52,918 bases of DNA from Ruminococcaceae bacterium OttesenSCG-928-D13 (GTDB taxonomy: Bacteria > Bacillota > Clostridia > Oscillospirales > Ruminococcaceae): contig JAJDIZ010000003.1 of the NCBI GenBank assembly GCA_030266915.1, forward strand, positions 1 through 52,918, read 5' to 3'. Positions 25,647-34,372 of this stretch are shown piece by piece. Below the pieces are notes generated by a model, which worked only from the letters and a program-made list of their open reading frames with translations, was not told where the DNA came from and made no database searches. The position numbers and the translations under genes are program-made. The first letter of the stretch is position 1, and every line of letters begins with the position of its first letter.

Positions 25647-26822
25647 ATGAACCCTTATTTGAATGCCGCCCAGGGAATGGCGGCAGACCTTGCGGAATTT
25701 GCGGCTGGGCTGCACCGCCGCCCGGAGCCCAGCTTCCTGGAGGTGGAAACCACCCGGAAAATCAAAGCAGAGCTGGAAAAGCTGAGCCTGGAGCCGGTGG
25801 ACACCGGCCTTGAAACCGGCGCCGCCGCGCTGCTGCGGGGCGCAAAGCCCGGCGGCCTTGTGGTGCTGCGGGCCGATATCGACGCAATTGCAGTGGCGGA
25901 GGATGAAACCGGCCCGGGCGCCTCCGAGGCGCCGGGTTTGATGCACGCCTGCGGGCATGATGTTCACACCGCCTGCCTGCTGGGAGCCGCCCGGTTGCTG
26001 GCAGCGGAAAAGGCGAACCTTGCCGGAGACGTGCTGTTTCTGTTCCAGCCCGGCGAGGAGGTAACCCGCGGCGCCACAGCCTTGCTGGGCGCCGGCCTGC
26101 TGGAGAAGCTGCCCAAAACCCCGGACGCCCTGTTTGGCCTGCACAGCGCCCCGGCGCTGCCGGCCGGCACCGTTGGGGTGAACCCGGCCGAGATGATGGC
26201 CGGCAAGACCAATTTCACCGTCACCTTCACCGGGGTGGGCGGCCACGGCGGGCAGCCCCATCAGGGCACCGACGTGCTGGTGGCGGGGGCCGCCTTTGTG
26301 GCGGCAGTGCAGACCGTCGTCAGCCGCAACACCGACCCCCTGCAGCCACTGGTGTGCGCGGTGCACACCGTCCATGCCGGCGAGCAGGTCTTCTTCCCGG
26401 CCGACACCTTGCAGATGACCGGCTCTGTCCGGGCGCTGGACGCCGGTGTTCAGAAGCTGGCCGAGGACCGCCTTGTGGAGCTGGCCGAAGCCACCGCCAA
26501 GGGCTACCGCTGCGGCTGCGAGATGACGCTGATTCCCGAGGTACCGCCGCTGGTGAACGATCCGGCTTTGGTGCCGCTGGGCCAAAAGGCCGCCGGTATG
26601 GTGGCCCGGCAGGTGGCCGCCCTGCCCCCCACCCTGCTGAGCGACGATTTCTCGGTGCTGGCCGCAAAGATGCCCGGCCTCTACTACTGGCTTGGCACCG
26701 CGAAGGACCCGGCCACCGCCGCTCCGCTGCACCACAGGGATTTCAGCGCTGACCCACAGGCCATCCCCTATGGCAGCGCCCTGCTGGCCCAGAGCGCGGT
26801 ACTGGTGCTGGCCGAAGACTAA
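25647..26822 (+). CDS. M20 family metallo-amidohydrolase
   Basis: A 391-residue M20D-type amidohydrolase (the IAA-amino acid/N-acyl-amino acid hydrolase group). The metal site is visible: HACGHDVHTACLLG, FQPGEE and, near the C-terminus, the HHRDF histidine. The dimerisation (lid) domain carries GVGGHGGQPHQGTDVLVAGA. Such enzymes split N-acyl or N-carbamoyl amino acids or peptides in the cytoplasm. The ATG at 25647 fits the family N-terminus (AADLAEFAAGLHRRPEPSF); the frame is open to 25602 but those 15 residues are not expected. It is monocistronic, with its own -10 box and a bidirectional terminator. Given the hyu operon elsewhere in the window an N-carbamoyl substrate is conceivable, but nothing in sequence proves it. 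Confidence 0.9.
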   Translation: MNPYLNAAQGMAADLAEFAAGLHRRPEPSFLEVETTRKIKAELEKLSLEPVDTGLETGAAALLRGAKPGGLVVLRADIDAIAVAEDETGPGASEAPGLMHACGHDVHTACLLGAARLLAAEKANLAGDVLFLFQPGEEVTRGATALLGAGLLEKLPKTPDALFGLHSAPALPAGTVGVNPAEMMAGKTNFTVTFTGVGGHGGQPHQGTDVLVAGAAFVAAVQTVVSRNTDPLQPLVCAVHTVHAGEQVFFPADTLQMTGSVRALDAGVQKLAEDRLVELAEATAKGYRCGCEMTLIPEVPPLVNDPALVPLGQKAAGMVARQVAALPPTLLSDDFSVLAAKMPGLYYWLGTAKDPATAAPLHHRDFSADPQAIPYGSALLAQSAVLVLAED

Positions 26823-26853
26823 CCGCCTGCCGCCCACATTCACACGCCATGCC

Positions 26854-26886
26854 AAAAGCCATGACCCTTTCAGGGTCATGGCTTTT
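26854..26886. terminator. Bidirectional intrinsic terminator
   Basis: A perfect 15-bp stem (26854-26868 with 26872-26886) with A/T tracts at both ends separates the M20 gene from the convergent GHKL kinase gene. Confidence 0.92.
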
Positions 26887-26906
26887 TCACCCAAAGGTCC
26901 GGTCTG

Positions 26907-28202
26907 TCATTCCAAAAGCGATATCTCGCCAAGGTTCACATAAGCCACCGAACGGAACTCGCCCGGGGTGGCGCTGTACTCCACATCTCCCCGGTATTTC
27001 TGCGCCACCGCCCGCACCGACGACAGGCCAATGCCCTCCCCGGCACGCTTGGTTGAGTAGAAAACACCGTCCTTCCGGCGCAGATCCCCCTTGTGGCTGT
27101 TGGCCATCGTGATAAACAGGTTGTTATGGTGGGTCCGGGTGCTCATGCGGATATAACGGCTCCCTGTTTCCATGCGGCGGCAGGCTTCCACGGCGTTTTC
27201 AAGCAGGTTGCCCACCAGGATGCACATGTCCCTGTCCTGCACCAGGCCAAGATTCTCGGGAATACCAAGCTGCAATTCCACAGCGATCTCTGCCGCCTCG
27301 GCCTTGGTCAGGTAGTGCACCGCCACAGCGTTCACCGCAAAATTGGCACACACCCGCCGGTCCTCCAGGGTGGGGATGGCCTCGGTCATATCATCACAAA
27401 ACTGCTTTGCATCGTCTATCTTTTCATCAGCCAGGTAGCCTTTCAGTACCAGCAGCTGGTGGCGCAGGTCGTGCCGGGCAGCGCGGGTGGCTGTGATACT
27501 CTCGGCAATGCGGTCATATTGCTCGCCCTGCAGCACCCGATAAACCTCAAACGCGGCGTTCCGCTCGGTTTCGCGGGTAAACTCCACCGCCTTGCGCAGC
27601 ACAATGAACATCATGAAATAGGTGGCCACCGCCGCGATGACCGACACCAGCAAAATGGTGACATGCAGCCACATTTCCACCCCTTTCAAGGCGTACACCA
27701 GCACCAGTTCCAGCACGCTGAAGGTGAGGGGCACCCCCCACAGGTAGCGCCAGTCACTGCTGTTCAAATCGCGTATCATCGGCCATAGCAGGCCGCGCAG
27801 AATGTAATAGAACAGCGGCAGGGTCAATAGTTCGGTCACCAGAAAGAAAAAGGGCGCAAGCGGGCTGCCGTGGTCGATTTTAAGCGCCACAGCCAGCCCG
27901 ACGATGAAGCAGCACAGGCTCACCTCCATCATCAGCACAAACAAAAGCTTTGTGCCGGGCAGGTCCACCAAAACCTTGTAGAGCAGGAAGGCCCCCAGCA
28001 AAAACACCGGCAGCAGCACATTGCCCCAGTAGTAGGGCAGCAGCGCACAGGCGGCGCAGTACACCGCAACATAGCCGATGCCCAGCATGATGGCCTCCCA
28101 GATCGGGCGGCGCAGCTTTTCGCGCACCACCACAAAGCAAAGGCACACGGCCGTTGCAAAATTAAGCATATTGCTGGTGAACGCCAGTGTCGCGTCCCGC
28201 AT
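26907..28202 (-). CDS. GHKL-domain sensor histidine kinase (AgrC/VirS-like)
   Basis: A 431-residue kinase with about six N-terminal TM helices (residues 5-205), a short linker and a GHKL module: likely phospho-His244 in ARHDLRHQLLVLKGYL, N box with Asn336 in NLLENAVEACRRM and the G box GEGIGLSSVRAVAQKYRG near 388-405. This is the AgrC-like class that senses peptides or cell-surface signals. The start at 28202 is preferred because GGAGG lies 8-12 nt upstream; an ATG seven codons earlier overlaps that ribosome site. It is divergent from the LytTR regulator at 28383-29117, with a 180-bp shared promoter region. A TAGAAT box at 28241-28236, 17 bp from TTTTCA, could drive it. Confidence 0.92.
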   Translation of the reverse strand: MRDATLAFTSNMLNFATAVCLCFVVVREKLRRPIWEAIMLGIGYVAVYCAACALLPYYWGNVLLPVFLLGAFLLYKVLVDLPGTKLLFVLMMEVSLCCFIVGLAVALKIDHGSPLAPFFFLVTELLTLPLFYYILRGLLWPMIRDLNSSDWRYLWGVPLTFSVLELVLVYALKGVEMWLHVTILLVSVIAAVATYFMMFIVLRKAVEFTRETERNAAFEVYRVLQGEQYDRIAESITATRAARHDLRHQLLVLKGYLADEKIDDAKQFCDDMTEAIPTLEDRRVCANFAVNAVAVHYLTKAEAAEIAVELQLGIPENLGLVQDRDMCILVGNLLENAVEACRRMETGSRYIRMSTRTHHNNLFITMANSHKGDLRRKDGVFYSTKRAGEGIGLSSVRAVAQKYRGDVEYSATPGEFRSVAYVNLGEISLLE

Positions 28203-28382
28203 TTGGCCGCCTCCTTTCGCCATCGCTTTTTCTTTATTCTACACGTTTTTTTATAAAGTGAAAAGAGTCAAAGACAAAACCGGCCGGCCCTTTGGGCTTT
28301 CAATTCGCCGCCGGATGCGGTAGACTGTTTGACAGGAGCTGCTTGCTTCGGGGTCAGTTTGCAAATTTTTGGAGGGGATTTT

Positions 28383-29117
28383 TTGCGTATCGCAGTGTGC
28401 GACGACAATGCGCGGGACCGCGACCTGCTGGCCGACATGTGCCGGCGGTTCGCACAGGAACAGAACACAGACCTTATACCTGAAACTTTTGAAAGCGGTG
28501 CCGCCCTGCTGGAGCGTGGGGTGGTAAACAGTTACGCCATCGTGCTGCTGGATATCTTCATGGGCGCCGACAATGGGGTGGAAACCGCCCGCGCCTTGCG
28601 CCGCCGCAATTTCCGCGGTGCGCTGATATTCGTCACCTCAAGCCCGGAGTTTTACCCCGAGGGCTACGAGGTGGGCGCCATCCACTATCTGGTGAAGCCA
28701 GTTGTGTATGGCGACTTTTGCGAGGCCATCCAGCGGGCCTTGCGCTACTGTGGCATGCGGCCGGAGCCGGCCACCCTCCCGCTGGTGGTGGACCGCCAGC
28801 GGCTGGAGATCCCTCTGGATACCATCCGATACATCGAAGTTTACAACCATACTGTGTATGTGTATACCCAAAATCAGCGCTTGCAAACCAGCACCAGCCT
28901 GAATAGCCTGAAAGCCCGGCTGGATGACGGGCGGTTTATGCAGTGTCACCGCAGCTACATTGTCAACATGGACTACATCAACTACATTGACGAGAGCGGC
29001 GATGCGAAGATTGTGATGGACAGCAAGGAGATCATTCCGGTAAGCCGGCGGGAACGCAGCAACATCAAGCACGACTACATCAAGTATGTGTGCGGCGACG
29101 GCAGCCTGAACCGCTGA
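28383..29117 (+). CDS. LytTR family response regulator
   Basis: A 244-residue regulator: receiver domain (D7-D8 pocket, phospho-Asp57 in IVLLDIFMGADNG, lysine in HYLVKPVVYG) and C-terminal LytTR domain (about 145-240, FMQCHRSYIVNMDYINYIDE). The likely start is TTG at 28383, since GGAGGGG precedes it by 5 nt and the receiver domain begins exactly there (LRIAVCDDN); an ATG at 28329 would add 18 residues ahead of the fold. It is divergent from the GHKL kinase 26907-28202, its probable partner. It is the third LytTR regulator within 14 kb; the three sequences differ enough to suggest separate circuits. Confidence 0.9.
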   Translation: MRIAVCDDNARDRDLLADMCRRFAQEQNTDLIPETFESGAALLERGVVNSYAIVLLDIFMGADNGVETARALRRRNFRGALIFVTSSPEFYPEGYEVGAIHYLVKPVVYGDFCEAIQRALRYCGMRPEPATLPLVVDRQRLEIPLDTIRYIEVYNHTVYVYTQNQRLQTSTSLNSLKARLDDGRFMQCHRSYIVNMDYINYIDESGDAKIVMDSKEIIPVSRRERSNIKHDYIKYVCGDGSLNR

Positions 29118-29140
29118 CCGATTCAAATGTGAAAAGAAGA

Positions 29141-29177
29141 CAGTCCGGGCGCTTATCGGCACGCCCGGGCTGTTTTT
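29141..29177 (+). terminator. Intrinsic terminator after the third LytTR regulator
   Basis: An 11-bp stem with one G-T pair (29141-29151 with 29162-29172) is followed by TTTTT, 23 nt after the stop codon. Confidence 0.85.
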
Positions 29178-29188
29178 GATTTTAAACG

Positions 29189-30040
29189 CTAGAGCCTGAT
29201 GACATTTTCAAACCCCGCACTCCCGGCCAGCGCGGCCTGGCGCTCCAGTTCGGCCACAGGGGCCGGGGGCGCCTGCGCCAATTCACCTCGCACCCCGTTT
29301 GGGCGGAAGGCAATCAGCTTGAGGCGTGTTCTGGCGGTCAGTTTCGGGCCAAGGGTCTGCGCGATGCCCGCAATCACCGCCTCGGCATCCATGCAGCCCG
29401 GCACCACCACGACGCGCAGCTCCTCCAGCTTGCCATTTTCGGCAAGGGTGCCAAGGTTCTCCTTCACGGCGGCGTTGCTCGCCGCCCCGGTGAGCGCCTT
29501 GTAGACAGCCGGATCCCAGGCCTTTACATCCAGCATTACCCCGTCGGTCACGGCCATCAGGCCGGGCAGCGAGGCCAATGGCACCATACCGTTGGAGTCA
29601 ATCAGCGTGGTGAGGCCGGCGTCTTTTGCCAGGGTGAACAGCTCCCGCAAGAAGTCCGGGTAGAGGGTACACTCTCCCCCGCTCACCGTAATGCCCCGGA
29701 TAAAGGGCAGGTTCGGCGCAAGGGTGTCCATCACCCCGGCCGCCGTCATCCACCGGATTTTGGGCGAGGCGTAGTGGGGGCAGGCACCGATGCAGCGGTC
29801 GCAGTTCACGCATTTGGCCGGGTCCCACTGTACCTTTTTGTCTTCGTCAAAGGAGAGGGCCCCCGCCGGGCAAAGCGGCACGCAAACCCCACAATTCACG
29901 CACAGCCGCTGGGTTTCGGGGTTGTGGCAGTAGGCACAGGCGATGTTGCAGCCTTGCAAAAACACCGCGCTGCGGGCGCCCGGCCCGTCCACAGTAGACA
30001 GTGGGATAACCTTATTCACCGGGGCTGTGGTACTACTCAT
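29189..30040 (-). CDS. yjjW: Glycyl radical enzyme activase, YjjW type (radical SAM)
   Basis: A 283-residue radical SAM activase. The SAM cluster motif is Cys31-x3-Cys35-x2-Cys38 (GCNIACAYCHN), followed by an inserted ferredoxin-like domain with two further cluster motifs (CVNCGVCVPLCP at 47-58; CVNCDRCIGACP at 77-88) and the GGE-type segment TVSGGECTLYPDF. It uses a 5'-deoxyadenosyl radical to abstract hydrogen from the glycine of its partner enzyme. It lies 59 bp downstream of the YjjI-type enzyme gene on the same strand, the classic enzyme-activase pairing. Oxygen sensitivity of both proteins implies anaerobic life. The C-terminal half matches pyruvate formate-lyase activase topology. Confidence 0.92.
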   Translation of the reverse strand: MSSTTAPVNKVIPLSTVDGPGARSAVFLQGCNIACAYCHNPETQRLCVNCGVCVPLCPAGALSFDEDKKVQWDPAKCVNCDRCIGACPHYASPKIRWMTAAGVMDTLAPNLPFIRGITVSGGECTLYPDFLRELFTLAKDAGLTTLIDSNGMVPLASLPGLMAVTDGVMLDVKAWDPAVYKALTGAASNAAVKENLGTLAENGKLEELRVVVVPGCMDAEAVIAGIAQTLGPKLTARTRLKLIAFRPNGVRGELAQAPPAPVAELERQAALAGSAGFENVIRL

Positions 30041-30099
30041 AAGCTAGTTCTCTCCTTCCCCGCCTTCCCCGCCGCAGCCGGCCTCCGCCTTCCTTCCAC

Positions 30100-31605
30100 C
30101 TACACCATCCGCACTTTCCGCTGGGCCAGGCGATTGTCGTCGTAGTTGGGGGCGCCCAGCTGGGTGGTGTTTTGCAGCACCACCTCATCCTTGCGGTACT
30201 TTTCCATCTCACTGCGCTTCACAAGGTAGCCGGTGATGCGCACCAGGTCCGAATCGGCAGAGTAGAAGCTCATGTAGTGCATGCCGCCCTTGAAGGCACC
30301 CTTCACCACGTCCAGCAGGGCCGCCGGGTTCTGCTGCACCCCCGACGCAATCGGGAAAATATCCCCCACCCCAGCCGGGAAGTAGTGGTGGTAGCGCCCG
30401 GAATGGCGCAGGTGGGCGAAGAAGTCCTCCGGCTCGCCCCCAACCGGGATGCGCACCCCGCTGGTGATGCCGATGTCACTGTCCAGCCCCACCTGGGCGT
30501 GCAGCACAAACTTATTATTATAGATCGGCGAGTACAGGGCTGTCATCCCATTCACCCGCTCGGTGATCACGTCCATAATCTGCTGGGCCAGGTTGTCGGC
30601 GGCCTCGTCCCGGCCATAGATGTAGCCCTGAGGCTCCATCAGCGCGTTGACGCTCTCGGCCAGGCCGGTGACGCCGAACATCGCAACAAACCGGTCCTTG
30701 TCCAGCAGGCCCTCCTTCACCAGGAAGCTGGACTGGAAGAAGCCGGAGTCCTCCACCAAAAAGCGAATGCGCTCGTTCATGTAGGCGCCGATGCAATCGA
30801 GGCATTCGGGCAGCAGCACATTCAGGAAGTGTTCAATGTTCTCCGCGTCGTCCACCAGCTTGGTAAGGGTGACCCGGGTAAGGGTGTAGCTGCCGCCGCC
30901 GGTGGGCAGGATGTTGTAACAGCTGGAGATACCGTAGCCACAGGAGTAGACGTCGAGGTTGGCTTTGTCGTTGCAGATGGCCGGGTTCGAGCAAGCCAGG
31001 CTGGTGCCGATCGCCTTTTCCATGAAGGCGTCCGGGGTGATGTCCGGGTTGTACTTCACCGTCAGGTTGGGCACGGTGTTTTTCAACTCAGCCTCCACCT
31101 CAAGGATCAGGCTGCCGGCGCGGGTGGCCTCGGGGCCAAGGTTTGCGTGGCAGAAGCTGTCGGTGATGGTGCGGTCAAGGTAAGTGAGGAACAGCCTCAG
31201 CTTTTTCTTAACTTCCTCGTCACTGTATCCGTCGAGGAATGGGTCGATCATCTTATCAAGGCTGCCTAGAAACACCGGAAAGTTGGTGATGGAGGGTACG
31301 TGCCGGTACAAAATCATCAGGCCGTTCAGCAGCTCGTCCAGGTCTTTGGGCGGATCCAGCTGCAAAAAGGCGCTGCCATTTTTGATGAACTTGTCATAGT
31401 CCGGCATGGTGTAGCGCGGCCGGTAGGGGGCGTGGCCCTCGAACAGGTCGTTGATGGCCCCACTGGAGAAAAAGCACCGGGTGCGCTCTGGGATATCCAG
31501 CACATCCAGGCCATTTTCGGCACATTTTGCCAGACCCATCACCTTTTGCTCATGGGTCAGCTTCTGGCTGGTGAGGGTGTCGTATGCTGCTTTTGAATCA
31601 AACAT
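30100..31605 (-). CDS. yjjI: YjjI family glycyl radical enzyme (DUF3029)
   Basis: A 501-residue glycyl radical enzyme close in size to E. coli YjjI (about 516). The radical-bearing glycine is probably Gly459 in DLVRITGYLVKR, matching the R-x-x-G-Y consensus. Candidate thiyl cysteines lie in the YSCGYGISSCYN loop of the barrel, followed by LPTGGGSYTLTRV. YjjI proteins are shorter than pyruvate formate-lyase (about 760) and, to my knowledge, their reaction is not settled. The gene is placed after a Crp/Fnr regulator (40 bp gap) and before its YjjW-type activase, all on one strand. The ribosome site is AAAGGAGG. The divergent nucleoside salvage operon echoes the E. coli location of yjjI-yjjW beside deoCABD, so a substrate from (deoxy)nucleoside or pentose breakdown is a reasonable guess, not proof. 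Confidence 0.92.
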   Translation of the reverse strand: MFDSKAAYDTLTSQKLTHEQKVMGLAKCAENGLDVLDIPERTRCFFSSGAINDLFEGHAPYRPRYTMPDYDKFIKNGSAFLQLDPPKDLDELLNGLMILYRHVPSITNFPVFLGSLDKMIDPFLDGYSDEEVKKKLRLFLTYLDRTITDSFCHANLGPEATRAGSLILEVEAELKNTVPNLTVKYNPDITPDAFMEKAIGTSLACSNPAICNDKANLDVYSCGYGISSCYNILPTGGGSYTLTRVTLTKLVDDAENIEHFLNVLLPECLDCIGAYMNERIRFLVEDSGFFQSSFLVKEGLLDKDRFVAMFGVTGLAESVNALMEPQGYIYGRDEAADNLAQQIMDVITERVNGMTALYSPIYNNKFVLHAQVGLDSDIGITSGVRIPVGGEPEDFFAHLRHSGRYHHYFPAGVGDIFPIASGVQQNPAALLDVVKGAFKGGMHYMSFYSADSDLVRITGYLVKRSEMEKYRKDEVVLQNTTQLGAPNYDDNRLAQRKVRMV

Positions 31606-31645
31606 CGTATGCCTCCTTTGGAACTTATGGCTTATCGTGATATCT

Positions 31646-32350
31646 CTATATGCCGCCGCTGTGTTTTTTCAGGGCCTCGTACTGGTCGGCGGTGATGGTG
31701 GGCTTGCCCCGGCTCAGCCCGATGGCCCCGCAGCGCTGCAGCTTCTCCACACAGCGGTTCACGGTGCGCAGCGAGACGCCGATTTCCTCGGCCACGGCAA
31801 CCCGGGTTTGCCGCACGGCCAGGGTGCCGTCTTCCGCCCGGGCCTTGGCGTGGCCCTCGTAGTAGGCGGCAAGGAACCCGGCCAGCCGGGCTGTACTGCT
31901 CAGAAACAGGGCGCTGCGTTCCCGGGAAGCCTGGTCCAGCAGCTGGTTCAGCATGTAGCGCACCCGCTTTTGCATGATGCCGGTATCACTCTGCACCCAG
32001 CGCAGGTAATCGGCCTCGGAGATGGCGAGGAAGCGGCAGGCGGTTTTGGCCCTTATGTCGGCCGCGATGATGGGCATGCCGGCCAGTGTCTCCTGCTCGC
32101 CAAACAGCTCCAGCGGGGCAAACTCATAGAACGCGTAGGAGGCGTAGTTGGCCTGCTGGGTCACCGCCATGGCGCGGCCGGACAGCAGCAGGTACAAATC
32201 GCCCCGTCCCTGGCCCTGGGTCATCACGTTCTGGCCGGGTTTGGCGCGAACCAGCTTCACCTCGGCGCTGTCTGCAAAACCCGCCAGGGCGGCGCGCACC
32301 GCTTTACGCAGCGCGTCCGGCTCTCGGCTTAGAAAATCGGCAAAGGTCAT
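31646..32350 (-). CDS. Crp/Fnr family transcriptional regulator
   Basis: The 234-residue protein has an N-terminal cyclic-nucleotide-binding-type beta roll (about 25-130; GQGRGDLYLLLSGRAMAVTQ, then FGEQETLAGMP) and a C-terminal Crp-type winged helix (about 165-220; RVAVAEEIGVSLRTVNRCVE). It lacks an Fnr-like N-terminal cysteine cluster, so oxygen sensing through Fe-S is unlikely. It has only one cysteine in the beta roll and one near the HTH. As first gene of the run leading into yjjI and yjjW, it is the likely regulator of that pair. The promoter is a TATAAT at 32393-32388; GAGGG precedes the ATG. The effector is unknown. Confidence 0.9.
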   Translation of the reverse strand: MTFADFLSREPDALRKAVRAALAGFADSAEVKLVRAKPGQNVMTQGQGRGDLYLLLSGRAMAVTQQANYASYAFYEFAPLELFGEQETLAGMPIIAADIRAKTACRFLAISEADYLRWVQSDTGIMQKRVRYMLNQLLDQASRERSALFLSSTARLAGFLAAYYEGHAKARAEDGTLAVRQTRVAVAEEIGVSLRTVNRCVEKLQRCGAIGLSRGKPTITADQYEALKKHSGGI

Positions 32351-32387
32351 TTAGTCCCTCAATCATTGGTGTTCATTTCCTACCTTT

Positions 32388-32393
32388 ATTATA
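32388..32393 (-). promoter_or_regulatory. -10 box for the crp-yjjI-yjjW operon
   Basis: A perfect TATAAT on the minus strand, 38 bp before the regulator start. The -35 region 17 bp upstream is only a T-run. A loose dyad of TGTG and CACA 13 nt apart overlaps this -35 region. Confidence 0.45.
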
Positions 32394-32627
32394 GTCTTCA
32401 GTTGTGTTCAAAAAAAGGTCACATGGCATCTTTTCTTTGATTTTATCATTCTTCTAAACTTCTGTAGCATATTTGGGCACAATGACTAATCGCAATTTGT
32501 CACCCGCCACACAAAAGGTCGATTGTGCGAATTTATTATTTCAAATCAAGCTTTTTGGAGCATCCGGCCGCCCCCGAAATCCGGCCCCAAAAAAAGAATC
32601 AATCGTGTTACAGATTCGCCAATTGTA

Positions 32628-32656
32628 TTTACTTCGCAAAAAGGTTGCGATACCAT
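32628..32656 (+). promoter_or_regulatory. Possible promoter and operator of the nucleoside salvage operon
   Basis: A 17-bp dyad, TCGCAA-AAAGG-TTGCGA (32634-32650), exactly fills the spacer between TTTACT (32628-32633) and TACCAT (32651-32656), weak -35 and -10 boxes. It lies about 80 bp before cdd in a 384-bp gap between divergent operons. I find no other gene in that gap: a 63-codon frame at 32473-32664 lacks a ribosome site. Binding of the HTH-PfkB protein or the Crp/Fnr protein here is conjecture. Confidence 0.35.
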
Positions 32657-32734
32657 ATCAGTAGCAGAAAACTAAACATTGTGTTTTAGGGCTAAACGCA
32701 ACTTAAGTGTAGTGGGCAGAAAGGCGGCTGCATT

Positions 32735-33151
32735 TTGGACGGAAAACAGCTGGTTGAACTGGCATTCCAGGCGCGTGAAAGCAGCTATTCACCATACTCC
32801 GGCTTTGCGGTAGGAGCCGCTCTTTTGTGCGCCTCCGGCAAGGTTTATTTGGGCTGCAACGTGGAGAATGCCTCCTATGGCGCGGGCATCTGTGCCGAGC
32901 GCACTGCCGCCGTGAAGGCCATCAGCGAAGGCGAGCGCAGGTTTGCCGCCGTTGCGGTGGTGGGTTTTCCCGCTGGCAAGCAGCCTGAGGACGCAGGCTT
33001 TGCCTGGCCCTGCGGCATCTGCCGCCAGTTTTTGCGGGAATTTGCCGCCCCCGGCATGAAGGTGTATGTGGCCAAGGGTGATGAAATCAGGGAATCTACC
33101 CTCGAGGACCTGCTGCCCAACTCCTTTGGGCCGGAAGATCTCGCGTTTTAA
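32735..33151 (+). CDS. cdd: Cytidine deaminase
   Basis: A 138-residue homotetrameric-type cytidine deaminase that converts (deoxy)cytidine to (deoxy)uridine. The zinc site is complete: CAERTAAV (Cys53, catalytic Glu55) and PCGICRQFL (Cys93, Cys96). SSYSPYSGFAVGAAL at the N-terminus and CNVENASYG are the substrate-binding segments. The start is a TTG at 32735 behind AAGGCGG; no ATG fits the family N-terminus. It is the first gene of the salvage operon, 61 bp before the BMP lipoprotein, and its product uridine is the substrate of the uridine phosphorylase at the operon's other end. Confidence 0.95.
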   Translation: MDGKQLVELAFQARESSYSPYSGFAVGAALLCASGKVYLGCNVENASYGAGICAERTAAVKAISEGERRFAAVAVVGFPAGKQPEDAGFAWPCGICRQFLREFAAPGMKVYVAKGDEIRESTLEDLLPNSFGPEDLAF

Positions 33152-33212
33152 AATCGTCAGCCCCGCGGGAAACCCCGCGAGCAATTTATAGACACAAAAA
33201 AGGAGACAAAAC

Positions 33213-34325
33213 ATGAAGAAAAGAACACTTGCGCTGATTCTGGCTGTTATGATGTGCGTTGGCCTGCTGGCCGCCTGCGGCGGGGACTCGTCCAGCGAGC
33301 CCGCTTCCACTCCGGCTGCCTCTACCCCGGCCGACAGCTCCGCGCCCGCCGATGAGTCCACCCCTGACTCCACTGCCGGCGGTGAGTTCGCCGCCACCAT
33401 GATCACCGACGTGGGCGGCATCAACGACGAGAGCTTCAACCAGAGCGCCTGGACCGGCATGGAGCAGCTTGCAAGCGAACTGGGTGTGAACACCAGCTTC
33501 ATCGAGAGCACCAAAGACGCCGACTACGCCCCCAACCTTGAGAAGGCGCTTGATGCCAGCAATGATATCATCTGGGGCATTGGCTTCATGATGAAGGACG
33601 CCGTTGCTGAGACTGCTGAGGCAAACCCCGACCAGCTGTATGCCCTTGTGGATGAGTACTGGGAAGACGGCGATTTGCCTAACGCCATCGGCGTGATGTT
33701 CATGGCCGAGCAGAGCAGCTTTTTGGCCGGCTATGCCGCGGGCCTGAAAACTGAAACCGACCATGTGGGCCTGGTGCTGGGTATGGAAAGCCCTGTGATG
33801 GATCGCTTCACCAACGGCTGGAATGCCGGCGTGCTCTATGCTGCCAACGAGCGCGGCGTGGACATCCGCAACGACTATGTGGTGGCTGAAACCTTCGGCG
33901 ACCCGGCCATCGGCAAGGCCATGGCCCAGAAGATGTACACCGACGGCGCCGACATCGTCTACTCGGTGGCCGGCTACACCGGCACCGGCTGCATTGAAGC
34001 CGCCAAAGAGCTGGACAAGTGGGTCATTGGCGTGGACATGGACCAGAACAAACTGGCTCCCGACAACGTGATTGCCAGCGGCCTGAAGAACGTGGGTGTT
34101 GGTGTGTATGAAGTAACCAAGCGCGTGATGAACGGCGAAGCGCTGGGCGGCACCACTGTTTGGCTTGGCATTTCCGAGGGCGGCGCGGGCCTTGCCACCA
34201 CCGGCGGCCACCTGGGCAGCGAGATTGAGGGCAAAGTGGCCGACGTTCAGGCCCTGATTGCCGACGGCACCATCGAAGTGCCCTACACTGCCGAAATGCT
34301 GCACGCCTTCACCGCCGCCAGCTAA
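33213..34325 (+). CDS. BMP family ABC transporter substrate-binding lipoprotein (nucleoside type)
   Basis: A 370-residue lipoprotein with signal MKKRTLALILAVMMCVGLLA and lipobox LAAC (Cys22), a Ser/Thr/Pro-rich linker to about residue 58, and a BMP/PnrA fold opening with TMITDVGGINDESFNQSAWT, a signature close to PnrA and TmpC purine-nucleoside binders. Further motifs are DNIIWG-like NDIIWGIGFMMKDA, MAEQSSFLAGYAAGL and the D-rich VIGVDMDQNKLAPDNVIASG. Preceded by AGGAGA. The location inside an operon with Cdd, Udp and Add makes nucleoside binding more certain than for the first BMP protein. A large stem-loop follows it. Confidence 0.94.
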   Translation: MKKRTLALILAVMMCVGLLAACGGDSSSEPASTPAASTPADSSAPADESTPDSTAGGEFAATMITDVGGINDESFNQSAWTGMEQLASELGVNTSFIESTKDADYAPNLEKALDASNDIIWGIGFMMKDAVAETAEANPDQLYALVDEYWEDGDLPNAIGVMFMAEQSSFLAGYAAGLKTETDHVGLVLGMESPVMDRFTNGWNAGVLYAANERGVDIRNDYVVAETFGDPAIGKAMAQKMYTDGADIVYSVAGYTGTGCIEAAKELDKWVIGVDMDQNKLAPDNVIASGLKNVGVGVYEVTKRVMNGEALGGTTVWLGISEGGAGLATTGGHLGSEIEGKVADVQALIADGTIEVPYTAEMLHAFTAAS

Positions 34326-34372
34326 ACTAGCTGAAACATTGGTTCTAATCTGGCTGAATTGTAAGTGACCCC

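Noticed and set aside
32396..32425. TGTG and CACA dyad near the crp promoter as a Crp/Fnr site
   Set aside because: The half-sites are 13 nt apart, not the 6-nt spacing of TGTGA-N6-TCACA or the usual Fnr box, so support is too weak for a separate feature.
32473..32664. A 63-codon frame in the gap before cdd
   Set aside because: No ribosome site, no resemblance to a known family, and it overlaps the predicted promoter and dyad.
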